Positions 12,801-24,571 of a stretch of DNA of 64,000 bases are shown here, in pieces. The stretch lies in the NCBI GenBank assembly GCA_021234155.1, contig JAJEKV010000091.1, positions 2,921,501-2,985,500 of the forward strand, in the 5' to 3' direction. Each line of letters opens with the position of its first letter. The first letter of the stretch is position 1. Position numbers and translations under genes: made by a program. This stretch comes from Isoetes taiwanensis. Its lineage: Eukaryota > Streptophyta > Lycopodiopsida > Isoetales > Isoetaceae. The notes under the pieces were generated by a model. It was not told the origin of the DNA and did not search any database. It saw nothing but the letters and a program-made list of their open reading frames with translations.

Positions 12801-14500
12801 TTGCGTGTTCAAAACCTATTGTTGGCTAATGCTGAAATTTAAGGACATGAATTTACGTATAAAATATGGTGGGGAAAAATTGGAAGTGGCCATTTGTGTC
12901 CATGCTCCTCTTTGTGTGTGATGATTTATAGGATTGAAATTATGGGCTTTTCAAGAATCCTTGCAAATTATCATGCTCAAGTTTAGTTGTTTTCAAAAAA
13001 AGCATTCAATGGATTAGAATGGCATTCCATCATTAATAAAGAAAGTAGCAATTGCAAGAAATGCTACACTAATACAAGAGGTATGGCATTACATTATTCA
13101 AGCATCGCATTCCTTTCTACTTTTGTGATGGAAGCTAATGTAGATTAGAATCTCATATATGTTGCACCATGAAGCTGTAATGAAAGGAGATTTCAGAATT
13201 GTGTTAACCTTCAAATTATTAGGGCTATAATCCATTGGTGCACTTAGTAATCTTCATGCATAGATATTACATGTACAAATGTAAAAATTGACTCTTCTTA
13301 TGGTGCCTAAGCTATTGTTTTAAGAATCAAATTATGTGTTTATACCTTTCTAGGTTTTGTCTCATGTAATTGGATTACATGCCGAGGTGTTTCTAAAAAC
13401 AGAAGTTGCTCTTCTCGCCAATTGTTACTTGTCTATTGGTTTTAATTTAAGTTGATTGTGTTCTTTATATTATACATAGGTACAACAAATAGACTAGGTA
13501 AATTATATGTCACCTTAAAAATGCTATTACAAACCATTACCCCTAACACTTAAAACCCTTTTTTGTTAAAGGTATGCTCATGCAAGTTTGGTTATACTGC
13601 TTGGTTTTCGCTTTTTGTTTCTAACTTGTGGAACAACTTTTTCAAGACTATATTGTCTTAGGCACGAAAGCAACTATAGAGATGTACATGACATCTCTAC
13701 ACGGGCCTCAAGGGGCAAAATTGCTTTTAGTTAACACAAACCATTATATTCAACACTTTTAAATTAAAAATCCCCCCAAAACTTCCTTTTAGTTTAGATG
13801 CATAATCGTATTTAGGATTGATGTAGGACAAATGAGAGCCCAATTTGTACTCCCTAAAATCATATAATACATGTACAAAATCAACACTTTTTAATATATT
13901 ATCAGAACCTTATAGTATTTTATGAACTTTATTATATAGTATACCAAAGTTGTACAAGCATACCCCACAAACGAGGAATGCTATTTATGATCTAGATCGA
14001 GGAATAATCGACAAATATGCCCATCCAATCCTTCTCGATGCCCTGAGTCAACCCCTCGTGAATATGCATCCGCACTCAAAGGGGACACAAGAGGATCTAG
14101 ACACTGAACACCTGAAGGCTCAGAACGGCATTGAATCTAATGCCAAACTCCATGCTAAAGGCCCTTTTATATACTAGCCACAAATGATTTTCTACATTGA
14201 TGCATATGAGATATCCATCAAAACTCTAGAGATCATTTTAGAAGTTTTAGAAGATTCTCAAAGAACATTCCTAGAAATTTTGATTCAAAATTCTATAAGA
14301 ATATTCCCTATATATACTGGAGACGACCATATATGATATTTGTATGATTGTCATACATACCTAGGCAATACCGCCAATATATAACATCTCGCTATTGTCA
14401 CATATGTTCGGGTCAACATCGATGGTGCATCATGCAACTCTTATAGGTCTTGATCCTTAATCTCCTTTGATGTTGGTGATGCACAACTTGCCTTTTTAGT
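9858..14500. other. Intergenic, AT-rich, no gene supported
   Basis: Holds a small direct repeat (CCATG[CT]TTTCCACTGTTGT at about 10178 and 10202), an A-rich run at 11328-11360 and a few frames below 130 codons without motifs. Nothing indicates a conserved gene or an intact transposon. Confidence 0.45.
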
Positions 14501-14519
14501 GGTTAGAGATCAAGATTAC

Positions 14520-15660
14520 CGCTAAGGTGGAATAGGATGAAAAGTCTTTGACAGAGTACGGGCCACAACAATGGGCTTCCCTAATTCGGACGTGATGTCA
14601 AAAAGTAGGTACATTTGCATCTTCTCGACCATGCAGTGCCTCATGTGAAGCAATGATTGGATGATAAAGTGCTCCTCTATATGTGCGTGGAATGGAGTGC
14701 TCAAGAGATAATGCCTATAGGTTTTGAAAACTCTGACTATATGGCTAAGAGTTCCTTCTCATGCAATACCTCAATTCTAGTCCAGTAAACTTCTTTGAAT
14801 CGTAGGCTATGACTTTACCATCTTGCATCAAGGCTTCCCCCATTTTTGCACAAGCATCTGTTACCAACTCATACTTTTTCCAAGTCTGGGGAGCAAAGTA
14901 CTGGTAATGTTGTGAGAGCTACTTTCAACTCCTCAAAATATGTTGTTGCACTTTTCCTTCTATATTTTTTCCAATTGATGAATTCTTCTTTTTCATTCTA
15001 GACAATGGGGTTGGTATATATCAAAAGTTCTTGACGGTTGTGACAATAACCCACTAGGCCCAATAAGCTTTTTGACTTCTCCCACATCCTTTTAGTGTTG
15101 CCCAATTCTTGTTTGCTTCAACCTTGGTCGATTCAGAGACACACACCCCTCGGGTCCAATCGATGGTTCCAATTACTCTATTGTGGTCTTGGCAAAGGAG
15201 CATTTGCAAGCTTTTGCACCAGGTGTATTCTTGCTGAGAACTTCAAATGCTTGCCTCAAGTCTGTCACATGCTGACCTGTGGACTTCGAGTACGTATGTC
15301 ATAGAAACATACGATGGTGGACTTATCTAAGTACTCGTGAAGTATATTATTCATCAAGTGCATAAATTGATCTGGGCATTACATAGACCAAAAAACATCG
15401 CTATGAATTCGTAACTGGGGATTCACTTATAATAAAGGGGATATGCCATGTGTGTTCATAGAGTGACCAAAAACACTCCTTGTATACTAGTTTCTGAAAG
15501 CTAATTTAAAAGTATATATCTTACCTCAAATAATGATGAAGAAACCCCTTAACAAAGATTTTGTTCTTTATGGTGTCTTTGTTGAGTCTTCTATAGTCCA
15601 TGCATGTCCTTAGTGATTCATCCTTCTTCTTGATGAATAAGCCGGTGTGCCAAATAATGA
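14520..15660 (-). pseudogene. Ty3-type reverse transcriptase / RNase H remnant
   Basis: On the minus strand, read from 15660 downward, several frames carry a decayed Ty3 pol. First is an RT entry motif, GLFIKKKDESLRTCMDYRRLN, at about 15640-15570. Then comes a decayed palm segment with HEYLDKSTIVCFYD near 15340-15300, where the catalytic Tyr-x-Asp-Asp is destroyed. A connection motif follows (YFEELKVALTTLPVL, about 14940), then RNase H-like sequence (HEKELLAI near 14760; STPFHAHIEEHFIIQSLL near 14700-14650). Every segment has stops and frame changes, so this is a dead fragment. It is different from, and much older-looking than, the Tat-like elements at 39.6-59.9 kb; the motif style is closer to chromoviruses. 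No LTRs were found around it. Confidence 0.65.
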
Positions 15661-15817
15661 AAAGTTCGCCATATGAAGCCCACTTCAACTCTCGCTTGAA
15701 CTTTTAAGTTCAAGTAGCTCAAGACTTCACGAGTATGATGTCACATTTTACCTCTTGCTTTGGGAGTTTTCGAGGTTACCTTTTCTAGAAAGAAGATCCT
15801 CATAACCTAAGAATGAA

Positions 15818-15852
15818 TTTTTTTTTTTTTTTTTTGGGGGGGGGGGGAGGGG
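15818..15852 (+). repeat. Adjacent T and G homopolymers
   Basis: Eighteen T residues are followed by twelve G, then AGGGGGG. The G tract could form a quadruplex. Such runs are also assembly hot spots. Confidence 0.85.
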
Positions 15853-18800
15853 GGCTCTATATGTAATTTCATATCATATAGTATTGAGAAAATGCCACTT
15901 AAACTCATAACATGGTCATGGAACAAGTACATCATTTAAACTCATAAAATAACCTGAATTTGCAATTTTATAGTTTTCATCACATCTCAAAATAATATAT
16001 GTTGGCAGTATGGTAAAATTCAACAAATCTCACTACGGGGCGTGTGCACATTCTTCCTCCTCAATCGCCCAGGATCCTTTTCAAGGTCAAGATAGTCTAG
16101 CTTTATCGACATCGTTGTTGATGCTAAAATTGGGGTCGGGCCCCCCTCAATAGCCAATGTTGTTGCCATTAGAGTTTATATTCATCCATGCCCTTTCTCA
16201 AGTCAAAAGAAGGCAAGGATGATGATTCTCTTGACTAAAGTCATTGAATTTTATGTTATTTTTTTCTTTTACTTTAGTCTCCTGAATTCTTCAAAGGACG
16301 TAAGTGTTTGCAAGGCTAAATGAGATGTCGAACCTTGAAGGAGAGAGGTCTTGGTTCACAAAGAAAATATCACTTTCTAGAATGTAGGCGCAGAACTTGG
16401 CTAGATTTAAGAACAATCTAGCCTTCTTGGGAGGCTTGCTTGATTTGGAAGGTTGAATGTGCTCTCCATTCAAGTTTTTCTCTTCTTCTAATTCTTCCAC
16501 AACCTCTTCTGCAACTTTTTTATACTTTTACAATCGAGAAAAACTTGCCCTTTGACATCGATCCTTCTTCCCATATTAGTGGGTGGAAGATGGCCAACAT
16601 GATGTATCACCCGAGCCAAACATTAAGCTCATGGTCAATCGCTTTTATTGTTTTGGGATGTCGATTTACATCTCTAACCTTCATACCAGTACTCTTTGTT
16701 GTTGTTAGGCTTGTGTCGACACTGTCGACTCATGGACACCAGGCTGATGGTAAAATAGCAAAGAAAGAAGAGCAAAGAGGGAGAGAATCACCTAGAAAGA
16801 TGGATGAGTGAAGAACGAAGGCATGGGACTGAATGACCAAAGAGAAATAGATTGATGTACTTTAATGACGACACCTATGTGTTTTTTGATGTAGCCTTGC
16901 ATGGAATAGAACCGGATTGATGAAATGGTAATATAAAATCTATTCTTCAAGAGACAATGATCAATCTATGGGTAAATGGACTTAATTATCTTGATCATAC
17001 TGCATACACAACACCACATCTATGCATGCATGTCATGAGAATAAAATGGTTTGTTTGGCTAGACATAATCTTCATCTCTTATGAAGTTGAAAAACAACTA
17101 TCGTCCATAATTGTAATAGAATAGAGGCAATATGCACATTTTGGCAAGGTAGATTAGAAAGGCAATCAAAATGCAAAACTATCCATGTAAGAACATCAGG
17201 CATGGGGTCCTCTTAGACTGCCCTTAAACACTATATTAAAAGAAGCAAAAGAGGCAAATCGGCTCAAACGGCAATCAAGGGAGTAACAATAAAGTTTCCT
17301 TTCCTATTACGCCAGAGAATTTCATTATGTAGTTCTACGAAAGTCAGGCTTGAAGAAGATGGAATAGTCTAGGTTTCCCATGTAGTGGTGATTTACATAA
17401 TAATCAAGGTTTATAATGGTGGCATCCAATGAAAACCAATTAAGAGGGGAGGATGTCAAATTCATCCAAGATAGGCAATGTTGTCTAGCCAAATGATGGG
17501 CAAGATGAGGCGAGAGGATCAGGGGCAATTTTATATCTAATGAGCAACAATTTGCATTTTTCCTTCCATTCTATTTGCAAGGATCGGCTTGGAGAGCAAC
17601 TATTTACATTTTCTTTCTATATGCTATATAGAAAGATGAAAGCGAATAAGATGTTTGTGTGGGATGTACATAGCAACAGTTTAATCACATCACATGGGAA
17701 ATAAAGAAAGATCGTTGTTAGATTCTGTCAAATATTCGAAATTGGTAGTATAATATGTGAAGTACTTCAGCTTTGGGCTTATTGTTACAGACAAATGGTG
17801 GTTCTTTATTAGTATGGGCCAATGTTGGGCCCCATAAAAGAATGTCAAAGGTTAATAGTTAAAGGCATGAAAAGCGAAGAATGATTGCAAACAACTTGAA
17901 TACACCATATGATTAGGTTTTTATAAATAAAATCTTCTCATTGCTTGATTTAGATGGTGCTAATTTTAAGTAGTAGAAGCTGCCCAAGAAAGGACTCGCT
18001 TACGACATATACCAGCAAAGATGCCTCAAATATGCTTGGTGGACTCCATTATGATTTTCACCGTAATAAGATATGCTCCCCTTATTCGGGCAACCTTTCA
18101 AACAACTGTGGGCCTTGAAACCAGATGTCGAAATTATTTTAGGCATTTATATTGCAAGAAGATGGCATGCAAATTCTTCTTTCTTGCATTTTTTCTTGCT
18201 TTTAAATGTTTGAATACTGGTTGTTCGGGACATAAGACTGCCTTTCCAATACCCCAGATACATTTCACTCTTTTGGATTGAACGTGTCGTGTTTGCACGT
18301 CTTGCCCATTCTTGATCCAACATTCCGCTTGCTAAGATCAAGCATATTCCTTACAAATATAAACATATGCCTAGGGACCATAAAACGTGTTCCCAATTCA
18401 TTACTCAGCCGGCGGCTACTCATGGATCGACCAAATATTCTCGGAGGCGAGGCGACATTTCAGCTCTTTTGACCCTATATTTCTGTTTATAGTATGACGG
18501 ATGATTACGGTAAGCTATCCTCTCCATTATTATAAACGACATCCTAAAATTCAGTGCTTAGGGAGGGTCCCCAACATTGACACAGCATCTATTGCTATAA
18601 CGCAATATTTTCACTTTCGTTAGCGCATTGTTGACGTCTAGACATTCCCACATTTCACGCAAATTTCGTCCATGTTTGACGCAAGGTGGGAGAAGCTTCA
18701 GTTCAGTTTCAGTCGCCTGAGGTAAGAGCATCTGCAGAATTATTTTTTTCTACGAAACTTAATCAATATAGGAATGCCTGAAATGGCTCAACAAAGTTAA

Positions 18801-19149
18801 ATTGGAGTTCATAAGGATCTCGGCAATCCATTTTTCGGATTATTTCTCAGATATTCTGTAATTCTTCAAGCTATAAAAAGCTTGACCTTGCAAAGGCCAA
18901 AAGATTTTTAGAAGACGTAACTGATCATAAGCAAGCAATCCCGTTTAGAAGGTTCTGTGGAGGAGTAGGTTGTAGCATGGGCAAAATTTCCTCATTCCAA
19001 TGGGGAGGTCGTTGGCTTGAGAAATCTTGCAGGTTTTTGTTGGCACTTTTAAAGAACGCAAAGAGCAATGCTAAGGTTTAAAAAATGATTTCTTACAGGC
19101 AAATGGGTAGTGTCAATATCAACTGATATGCAAATGTAATTAGGTGAAA
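15853..19149. other. Intergenic, no gene supported
   Basis: Short frames on both strands (for example 16291-16500 minus, 16440-16811 plus, 17325-17528 minus) overlap, lack motifs and sit in AT-rich DNA. No repeat structure stood out. Confidence 0.4.
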
Positions 19150-19790
19150 GGTCTGGATGTTGATACCTTGTACATATCACATATTTAAGTTTACCAAGCA
19201 ACGATGCCACAAAGGAGGACTTACAGAGTGCATGGACGCATCAACAGTAAGTATGCTGTATCTATTTGGTCATTCTTTTTCTTGCTTTAATTTACTCAGT
19301 TTGATATACAAGGCGAATGAACTATTTATCCAGCTGGCAGGACAAAATCCTGTTCCTGATATTATCACATATATCATTCTTATCAATGGTCTATATGAGA
19401 TATTGAGTTGGTAGAACATAGGCATTTTCCAGGTGATGCTTAGAGAGAACTATGTGCCAAATTCTGTTACAGACACCACTCTTATTGCAAGAACAGAGGG
19501 TGAATGTTGGGCCTTCAATATTTTTTATCAAATATGCATAAGTGGAGTTGTCCTAATGTATTGACTTATAGCACCATTATCAATGGCATCTATAAAGCAA
19601 GGAAAACAAAAGATGCATATAAAATGTTGCAGGAGATGAATGATAAGAATATTTTTCCTGATATTGTTACATACGATTCTGTTATTGATGGTTTGTGCAA
19701 GTCCTTTCAGATGGAGGGGCAAATAAGCTTTTGAAGGTATGATTAAAAAGGAATTGCTCCGGATGTTGTTACCTAGAGATTGTGCTATAA
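19150..19790 (+). pseudogene. PPR protein remnant (P-type repeats)
   Basis: The plus strand encodes recognisable pentatricopeptide repeats, which in plants bind organellar RNA. Visible pieces are NPVPDIITYIILINGLYE (about 19345-19400), then PNVLTYSTIINGIYKARK, MLQEMNDKNIFP and DIVTYDSVIDGLCKSF (19550-19715). The spacing of one complete motif is the canonical 35 residues. Frames are interrupted at 19412 and 19734, and a further APDVVT starts the next repeat at about 19755 before a stop. No N-terminal targeting peptide or start codon is found, and only about three to four repeats remain where functional proteins have ten or more. Either a pseudogene or one exon-like fragment of a longer gene. 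Confidence 0.7.
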
Positions 19791-20340
19791 AAGTTCCCTT
19801 CTTTTTATGCCAGATCAGCTTGTAGGTTTGTGGCTGCTATTGGCGTAGGGGTTTATCATCAATGTTTCTAGCTGGTAGACTTTCTATTGGTGCTCATCGC
19901 GGTTGGGCAAATTCAAAAGCATTGCATCAGTGATCGGTGCTTTTAGATTCATGGACCATTATGAGAAGCTCATGAAAATCTATCATATATTTTCTCTTGT
20001 AAATTGACATCTGATTAATGTACATTTCAGCAATCAAGCAATGAAAACAACAAAAGCAAACCAAGGCCAAGCATATTGAAAAGCAAGGTAGTTTTTGCTC
20101 TTGTACAAGAATTTGTACATTTGAGGAATATATTGTAAACCTCGTAGTGTAATTTATGGACAACGAACAAGACACATAACATGCAGATTGCATCCTTCAC
20201 TTGCTTTTGATTCAATTCATGTTGAGATACATTTATATTGTTTGGCAACATGAATTTATTTCTTTGTTATCTAAAGAAGAAACTTCGTATTCTACTTGTA
20301 AACACTTGTCGTGTTCGTAATTTATTATTTAGAAAACTTG
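19791..20340. other. Intergenic, nothing recognised
   Basis: AT-rich flank between the PPR remnant and the first foldback element. Confidence 0.5.
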
Positions 20341-20750
20341 AATACCTTATAAAATCGAAAATGCTTCTAGTTTTGGGGTTTTTTTGAAATGATCGTATCT
20401 TTTTTAGATGATCCAATGGGAATGATTTTTTCAGTTATTGTAAAGGAGGATGAGATCTTTCTATCAAATGTAAAATCACATAAATCGGAGTTCTAAATCA
20501 CAAGTTATATTATTATCAATACACAAGAAAATTGTAGAAATTTTAGAGGGATTTACGAGACCATAACTTGAGATTTCGGAATCCGATTCAGGAGATCTTA
20601 ACTTTCATGGAAAGGTCTCATCCTCCTTTACAATGGGTCTGAAAGAATCATTTCCATTTGGACCATCACAAAAAAATTACGATCATTTCCATAAAAATAC
20701 CCCAAAAACTAGGGGCATTTTGTCGATTTTAGCAAAACATAAGGGTATTT
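20341..20750. mobile_element. Foldback (long inverted repeat) element 1
   Basis: Arms of about 170-190 bp (20341-20513 and 20560-20750) are inverted copies of each other around a loop of about 47 bp. Examples are GTAAAGGAGGATGAGA at about 20440 against TCTCATCCTCCTTTAC at about 20617, and CTAGTTTTGGGG near 20367 against CCCAAAAACTAG near 20701. The outer ends are AATACCTTA and AAGGGTATT. No coding capacity. It resembles a foldback MITE; the palindromic transcript could be a small-RNA source. Confidence 0.8.
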
Positions 20751-21146
20751 CAGAGTTTTTCCCTTTTATATTATCTATGAGAACAAGAATTTATTTTTTC
20801 ATTAAGGGAAGGAACTTCATACTGCCAGGAAAAGAAACTCATTATTAACTTGTAAAGCTGCTAAATGTCTTATTAATTTGCCAACAAATAGTTACTAGTG
20901 ACCCACCTAGGAGTTTTGATGGAAACAGAATTAAACATTCACTTCAGTTGCATCTTCTACAGAAGTCATATGCTACATGTAGCACTCCTGAGGTGATTAG
21001 GCGATAGAGAAGTATGTGCAAGGTGAAGATCAAGCCAATAAAACTCCGTAAGTCCTTTGATGGTTCGGCCCCATTACGTTCAAAGGGTCCTAAGTGAGCA
21101 AGGCTTGTAGACGTGAAGCAAGATTTCACATGTTTTCAAACGCCTA
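20751..21146. other. Intergenic, nothing recognised
   Basis: No supported feature between the foldback element and the next tandem repeat. Confidence 0.45.
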
Positions 21147-21262
21147 CCAAGGGACGTATGAGAAGCCGTAAAATCTTAGTGGAATGGAGAAAATAAGGTT
21201 TGAACCCGCCAAGGACGTAAGAAGAGGCCGTAAAATCTAAGGGAATGGAGAAAGTAAGGTTT
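21147..21262 (+). repeat. Two-copy tandem repeat, about 60 bp
   Basis: Two copies of a unit containing GCCGTAAAATCT, then GGAATGGAGAAA and TAAGGTTT, at 21147-21203 and 21207-21262, with about 85-90% identity by eye. Confidence 0.7.
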
Positions 21263-21542
21263 CTGTTGTTGAATAAATCTACTCCATTATATCTATCCAT
21301 TATCTTTCAAATATTTTCCGACAAGTCCATTTCTTATCTCATTATGCTGAAGCAATTTATCTATTCATATGTTCTAGTGATGCTGGTAAGATTGTATTAT
21401 AGGTGACGATATATCTTGCAAAAGCAACTCAAACCCAGTGACGTTGGGAACCTGCGAAGAATAGTTTTGCCAAAGGTAGAGCAGTTCTCTACCTTTTAAA
21501 TCAGAACCTCTTTAAATCAAAATTAGGGCTGGTTTGGGTTGA

Positions 21543-21993
21543 TTTTTTAAAGGAAAATTCCAATTATACCCCTCAAGTTTGCAAAAATTCCAAAAATACC
21601 CTCCAATTGAAGAGCATTTAAAAGGTAATGGAGTTTTTGTTGCTTCTCAAATGCAAAAGTTGTCTTCACGAAGATTATAGATTATGATAAGATCTTCCGA
21701 ACAACATCAAATTCATCGAAATTGGAGTTAAAATTCACAAGTTATGCTCATTTACGTTGTTTTTTATAGCACTTACTTAAAACACTATAACTTGAAGATT
21801 CCAACTCTGTTTTAGATGATTCTATTGCTATCAGATAGCCCCCACTCATATCTACAAATTTCGGGAAGGACAGTTTTATAGTTGATTGATCACAAGAAAG
21901 TTATCGCCATCTAAGCTAAATACCCTATTTCTAAGGGTATTTTTGGAATATTTGTAAACTTGAGGGGTATATTTGGAATTTTCCTTTTTAAAC
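21543..21993. mobile_element. Foldback element 2, related to element 1
   Basis: The outer 55-60 bp are near-perfect inverted repeats: AAAGGAAAATTCC and CCCCTCAAGTTTGCAAA at 21549-21585, answered by their complements at 21945-21990. The inner parts are weaker inverted copies: ATTGGAGTTAAAATTCACAAG at about 21719 against CTTGAAGATTCCAACTC at about 21790. Element 1 has the same central word (GGAGTTCTAAATCACAAGTT) and the same layout, so the two belong to one family. No coding capacity. Confidence 0.75.
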
Positions 21994-22450
21994 CGTAACT
22001 CTCTTTGACCGGTATTTGATCTAAAAAATGTTAGTGAAAAACAGTAATGCTAAAGCAATTTAAGCCTCTTTTACGTGTCTAACTATGATTTTGTTTTGCA
22101 AGTTATTACTTTTTAGGACGTAAAAGAAAGCATGTAGATCTTTTGTTATACTTGCAAAACCACAACCAAAATAATTGCATAGTTGTATGTCAGCTTACTA
22201 CCCTATCATTGTGCATAAATCTATAAGTATTGGCATCATGGTGTGACCAAACATGGATAATAATGCGGCAAATATGGAGTCATATTGATGGTAGGTTCGA
22301 AATATGGGACGCTATCAATGGTAGGCTAGTGCGGCATTAATAGAACAAGGGGTCAACAACTAGTTCTTATAACCTTCCTTCAAGGTACACAAGTGCCTCA
22401 ATGATAGAACATTATGTCAATGATTGGGTGCAAAGACCCCTTTCATTTAA

Positions 22451-22564
22451 AAAGGAGTCCCTAGAGCTAGAACCATCAAATATGCTAGAGAGGAAAGGAG
22501 TTCCTAGAGCTAGAACCATCGATATGCTAGGTAAGGAAAGGAGTTCCTAGAGCTAGAACCATCT
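22451..22564 (+). repeat. 43-bp tandem repeat, about 2.7 copies
   Basis: Units start at 22451, 22494 and 22537. Each carries AAAGGAGT, then CCTAGAGCTAGAACCATC, followed by ATATGCTAG in the two full copies. Confidence 0.9.
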
Positions 22565-23177
22565 AGAAATCTTAGAATCTAAAGTTTCTAATGATATACA
22601 ATATGGCTATAGTTAAGATGTATTTCAATGTTCTTATTATGGTTTTTGCTTATGCATCAAATATGGGGCCCTCCCCTACTTGGTTGTTGGTCCAAGTTTT
22701 CTAAAAACACTCGTTGTAATAAGGGTTTAGGGTTTTGCTAGAGCATCAAAAATTCATCTCAAGCAAAGATCATTCAACTGCTAACTTCCAAGCTTCACAA
22801 ATAAGTCAAAAAGCATGTTAAACGAAGCTTAAATAGCATATGGAGCAATTCCCTCTTAAGAAGGTATATGCAATGATCGGGTCACCTAAAAGTGCCACCA
22901 TTTGATTGAATTTCAACAAAATTGCCACGGATCTCAAGGTCACATTATGCTCATGCATCGACTCCTCTTGGCATTTTGTTGTATGTGGTTGTCTACTCTA
23001 TTCGTAATTTTTGAAATCTTAGTGGTTTTTTGACTGCTTTTATCCGATTCTTTACATAGTGATAGCAAGGTTTTAGTATCTAGTATTTGATTTTGGGGTC
23101 TGTTAGATATTGGGGTACAAAAGCGCCGCTGCCGGAAGCTTGAGAAAGCACGCTAAAATACCGACGACCTTTTCGAT
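22565..23177. other. Intergenic, nothing recognised
   Basis: No motif or repeat beyond AT-rich sequence. Confidence 0.45.
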
Positions 23178-23642
23178 TTACGCCGCTTTTCTATTAACAA
23201 TGATTTTGATTGTCGAGCTGTAATTATTCGCTACCATTGTTACTAATTGAATTGTACAGCCAGATTGCTCCCCCGATTGCACTTCGATTCCTCGTGATTT
23301 TGCAAATTGAAGCATCCTCTTCAAGCGCTTTTGTTCACTTTTGTTTGTTGTCGCTTTTTTAAAGTATCTTCTTTTCTCATGGTCGGTGAAGGAATCATCC
23401 CACAAAGAAAAGTCGAAAATGGCTGGTATGAAAAATGTCACCGCAGATGACTAGGAAAGTTGTTTGGTCCGAGCCATTCCACCAAGGCTTAAATCAAAAT
23501 CTACTTTGTTCGCCTCATTTGAAGCGTAAATTGGATGGGCTTGATCGATTTTGTATGGAGATGGAGGTGTCCCGAATAATGAATTGAGGAAGCTAGTAGC
23601 ATTATCATTTGCATGGGAAAAATTGTAGTCCGGGCAGAGCAT
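23178..23642 (-). pseudogene. Unidentified minus-strand ORF with one in-frame stop
   Basis: From ATG 23642 a single frame runs to 23178 with one TAG at about 23451. The first part is GTPPSPYKIDQAHPIYASNE-like and ends in MARTKQLS. The second part is basic and charged (SFTDHEKRRYFKKATTNKSEQKRLKRML), followed by a short hydrophilic tail. The continuous frame over 150 codons, broken once, suggests former coding sequence. No family is recognised. It lies divergently from the coiled-coil/RING frames at 23744 and may belong to the same lost element. Confidence 0.3.
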
Positions 23643-23743
23643 AACCCCGAGGCTCCTTGGGTTGATTGGGATGCTTTACAAGAAACAAGTCAATGTTTGG
23701 TCCAGAGAAAAAGGGATGACATTGATGTTAAAAAAAAAAGAAG

Positions 23744-24571
23744 ATGTTAAAAAGGGTCAAACCTACCTCCTTCATGCCAAAGTACACCTTTAGCTTCAGT
23801 GATCAACACCTCAACTTGAATTTAAGGAAAAGCGTGTCAGCCTTTCCGAAGTTTTTCGCTTCCAATTTAAGTTTCAACATTTCTTTGATTGAAGAGGAGG
23901 TTAGTAAGTTGGAAACAGATTTAGACAAATGTACAACTGATCTGGTAAAAATAATTAGTACCATTGAGGTAGATAAGAACTCTTTAGCAAGGGAAGAGAG
24001 GATGATTGAGCATGGAAGGAACGAGATAGCAAGAATGGAGATGAGTTGTTCCGCTTTGAATGCCAAAGGCATAAGAATGATGGAGACTTAAAGCAGATGG
24101 AAGAGTTAAAGCAAAAAATAAGTGGTGAAGTATATATTTGCTCTAAACTGGAGGCTTGCCTTCCAAAGGTTAGTGTTGAAGCATTACAGGAGAAGGAAAA
24201 GAAGGAAAGATTTTCACCGAATTCGAGATTACGTGAAAGTGAATTGCTTAGAAGCTGGTAGACAATTGATGGACTCGGGATATATCAAAAATATCTATCA
24301 TAACTATGAAAAGCAAAGTTGCCTTGTTTCATGGAAGATGCAAGCCGTATGTGGATTGGTCTTCAATCCAAAATATAAATTGAGTATGGCATTACCATGT
24401 GAACATGTCTATCACTTGGCATGCCGCATGCTTTTGTATGAAAAGAAGACATGCTTCGTGTGTTTGAAGGAAGTTCCCGTGGAAGTATTTGTGGAACTTG
24501 GTCTAGAGGTTATGTGTGAAGAAGACTTGCGATTGAGGCAAAGCAAAGCTGCATTTGAGGCAGTGCACTAG
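23744..24571 (+). pseudogene. Coiled-coil protein with RING-like zinc cluster, frame-broken
   Basis: Three overlapping frames follow one another. 23744-24091 holds a coiled coil (EEEVSKLETDLDKCTTDLV, then a Glu/Arg-rich heptad stretch). 24046-24261 continues it one frame away (KQMEELKQKISGEV, LQEKEKKERF). 24122-24571 ends in a zinc-cluster motif CEHVYHLACRMLLYEKKTCFVC, with an upstream VCG. The spacing Cys-x-His-x2-His-x2-Cys-x10-Cys-x2-Cys is that of the distal part of a RING-H2 finger, but the first Cys-x2-Cys pair is not seen. If functional it would be a ubiquitin-ligase-like protein; as read, two frameshifts break it. The N-terminus is not established. Confidence 0.45.

Noticed and set aside
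23454-23477. MARTKQLS on the minus strand as a second histone H3 mimic
   Set aside because: The motif is internal to a longer frame that starts at 23642 and is followed at once by a stop, so it is probably not a protein N-terminus.
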